Source: a virus
Virus record (IMG/VR): IMGVR_UViG_3300036652_001842
Coordinates: 1-23,612 of that record
Strand: one strand, 5' to 3'
DNA length: 23,612 bases
The notes beneath the pieces are model-generated. The model was not told the DNA's origin, ran no database searches, and was given only the letters and a program-made list of their open reading frames with translations. Below, in pieces: positions 23,147 to 23,612 of the stretch; positions within the stretch are counted from its first letter, which is position 1, and each line of letters starts with the position of its first letter. The translations under genes were made by a program, and so were the position numbers.

Positions 23147-23314
23147 CTAGCGGACCACCAATAATACGGCAACCACAATTGCGAGGACAGCAATAATACC
23201 ATAGAGAATAGCGCGAAGTACATCGTTAGACCTGCCAGCAGTGATAGCAAGGTCAGCGCTGCGTACTAAGAAAAACAATAAGCCAACGAATGTAGTAGTA
23301 AGTAATGCGGTCAT
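23147..23314 (-). CDS. Small two-TM membrane protein (55 aa)
   Basis: Begins ATG 23314 with GGGAG at good spacing and ends TAG at 23147. Two hydrophobic helices, MTALLTTTFVGLLFFLV and ILYGIIAVLAIVVAVLLVV, flank a short polar loop (RSADLAITAGRSNDVLRA). It is holin-sized but far from the lysis genes and between the minor head protein and the capsid-segment protein. It is too short to be called with confidence by family; membrane-associated accessory role is likely. Confidence 0.75.
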   Translation of the reverse strand: MTALLTTTFVGLLFFLVRSADLAITAGRSNDVLRAILYGIIAVLAIVVAVLLVVR

Positions 23315-23351
23315 GGTAATTTCTCCCTAGTAATTTTAATATTCAATAACA

Positions 23352-23612
23352 TTATGCTGGCACAATATTACACCTGCAGCGATTGTGAAACGGCGGTACC
23401 GAATCACCTGTTGCAAATGAATCTCCGATATTGATCGGTCCCTCATCGGCATTCGCCTGACAGCGCTCACATACCCTATCATCATCTTCACTCACACTTC
23501 GCATTTGCGCCACACCAAGTCGGGTCATCTCATCGTAGACAGCGCCTTCAACAGCCGTTGTGGTTTCATCGCCAGCCACTAATTCAGGCATATTTTCTAT
23601 CAACTGATTCAT
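23352..23612 (-). CDS. MuF-like minor head protein, C-terminal part (partial at window edge)
   Basis: The visible 86 residues carry the C-terminal hallmark of Mu gpF/SPP1 gp7-type minor head proteins: CERC (Cys48, Cys51), then about 25 residues with GDSFATGDSVPPFH (His76) and CRC (Cys79, Cys81), a zinc-binding-like motif. The frame is open at the right edge (23612), so the Met there is probably internal and the start lies outside the window. These proteins are usually 250-500 aa and are made between portal and protease/capsid genes, which agrees with the order here. The extra accessory genes between it and the protease are unusual. Confidence 0.85.
   Translation of the reverse strand: MNQLIENMPELVAGDETTTAVEGAVYDEMTRLGVAQMRSVSEDDDRVCERCQANADEGPINIGDSFATGDSVPPFHNRCRCNIVPA

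Noticed and set aside
1-23612. CRISPR array, insertion sequence or att site
   Set aside because: No regularly spaced direct repeats, no transposase, integrase or flanking direct repeats were found by eye on either strand.

Overview
The window is almost entirely a tailed-phage (siphovirus-like Caudoviricetes) structural and lysis region, read leftward on the minus strand from a minor head protein cut off at the right edge (23612) to a holin at about 710. I cannot tell a free phage from a prophage: no integrase, att site or host gene is visible. The host is probably monoderm. There is a holin/endolysin set with an XhlA-like protein and a C39-type lysin carrying an LGFP-like wall-binding segment, Shine-Dalgarno sites are strong, and no outer-membrane spanin is seen. 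The many Ig/FN3-like insertions and this gene mix would fit a Chloroflexota or Bacillota-type host, but that is a guess.

Layout in transcription order (right to left). 23612-20952: MuF-like minor head protein (partial), then an island of seven small accessory genes, including a 55-aa membrane protein, a small Arg-rich protein that shares a segment with the major capsid protein, a YopX-family protein and zinc-ribbon proteins. 20940-20838: a near-consensus sigma70-type promoter and a leader hairpin. 20792-15340: prohead protease/scaffold, major capsid protein, connector, head closure, HK97-gp10-like and tail terminator proteins and a 65-aa protein. 15319-6099: major tail protein with an internal duplication, tail assembly chaperone with a programmed -1 frameshift, tape measure protein with 22-residue repeats, and two tail-tip proteins. 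6086-5454: a further tail/appendage protein.

At 5433-4200 the operon has been invaded. A lysine-rich, AT-rich HNH endonuclease gene sits on the plus strand, antisense to the late operon. Just beyond it is a 265-nt ORF-less group I intron (minus strand, 4464-4200) that splits a small appendage gene. Splicing at the predicted sites joins 35 nt of exon 1 (TTG start at 4499) to exon 2 and restores a phage N-terminal motif of the form LYTVxxGTTINAxDVNQ. The annotation that appears without splicing (a 99-aa ORF with a GTG start at 4186) is therefore a truncated exon 2. A minus-strand intrinsic terminator (4641-4601) lies between the HNH gene and exon 1.

3865-710 is the lysis end: a Zn-finger-like hypothetical protein, an XhlA-like coiled-coil membrane protein, a two-TM protein with a PilJ-like sensory domain, the C39/LGFP lysin and a holin. 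A 145-nt stretch of hairpins and terminators separates this operon from a convergent plus-strand HAD-type phosphatase gene (29-514). No tRNA, CRISPR array or insertion sequence was seen.
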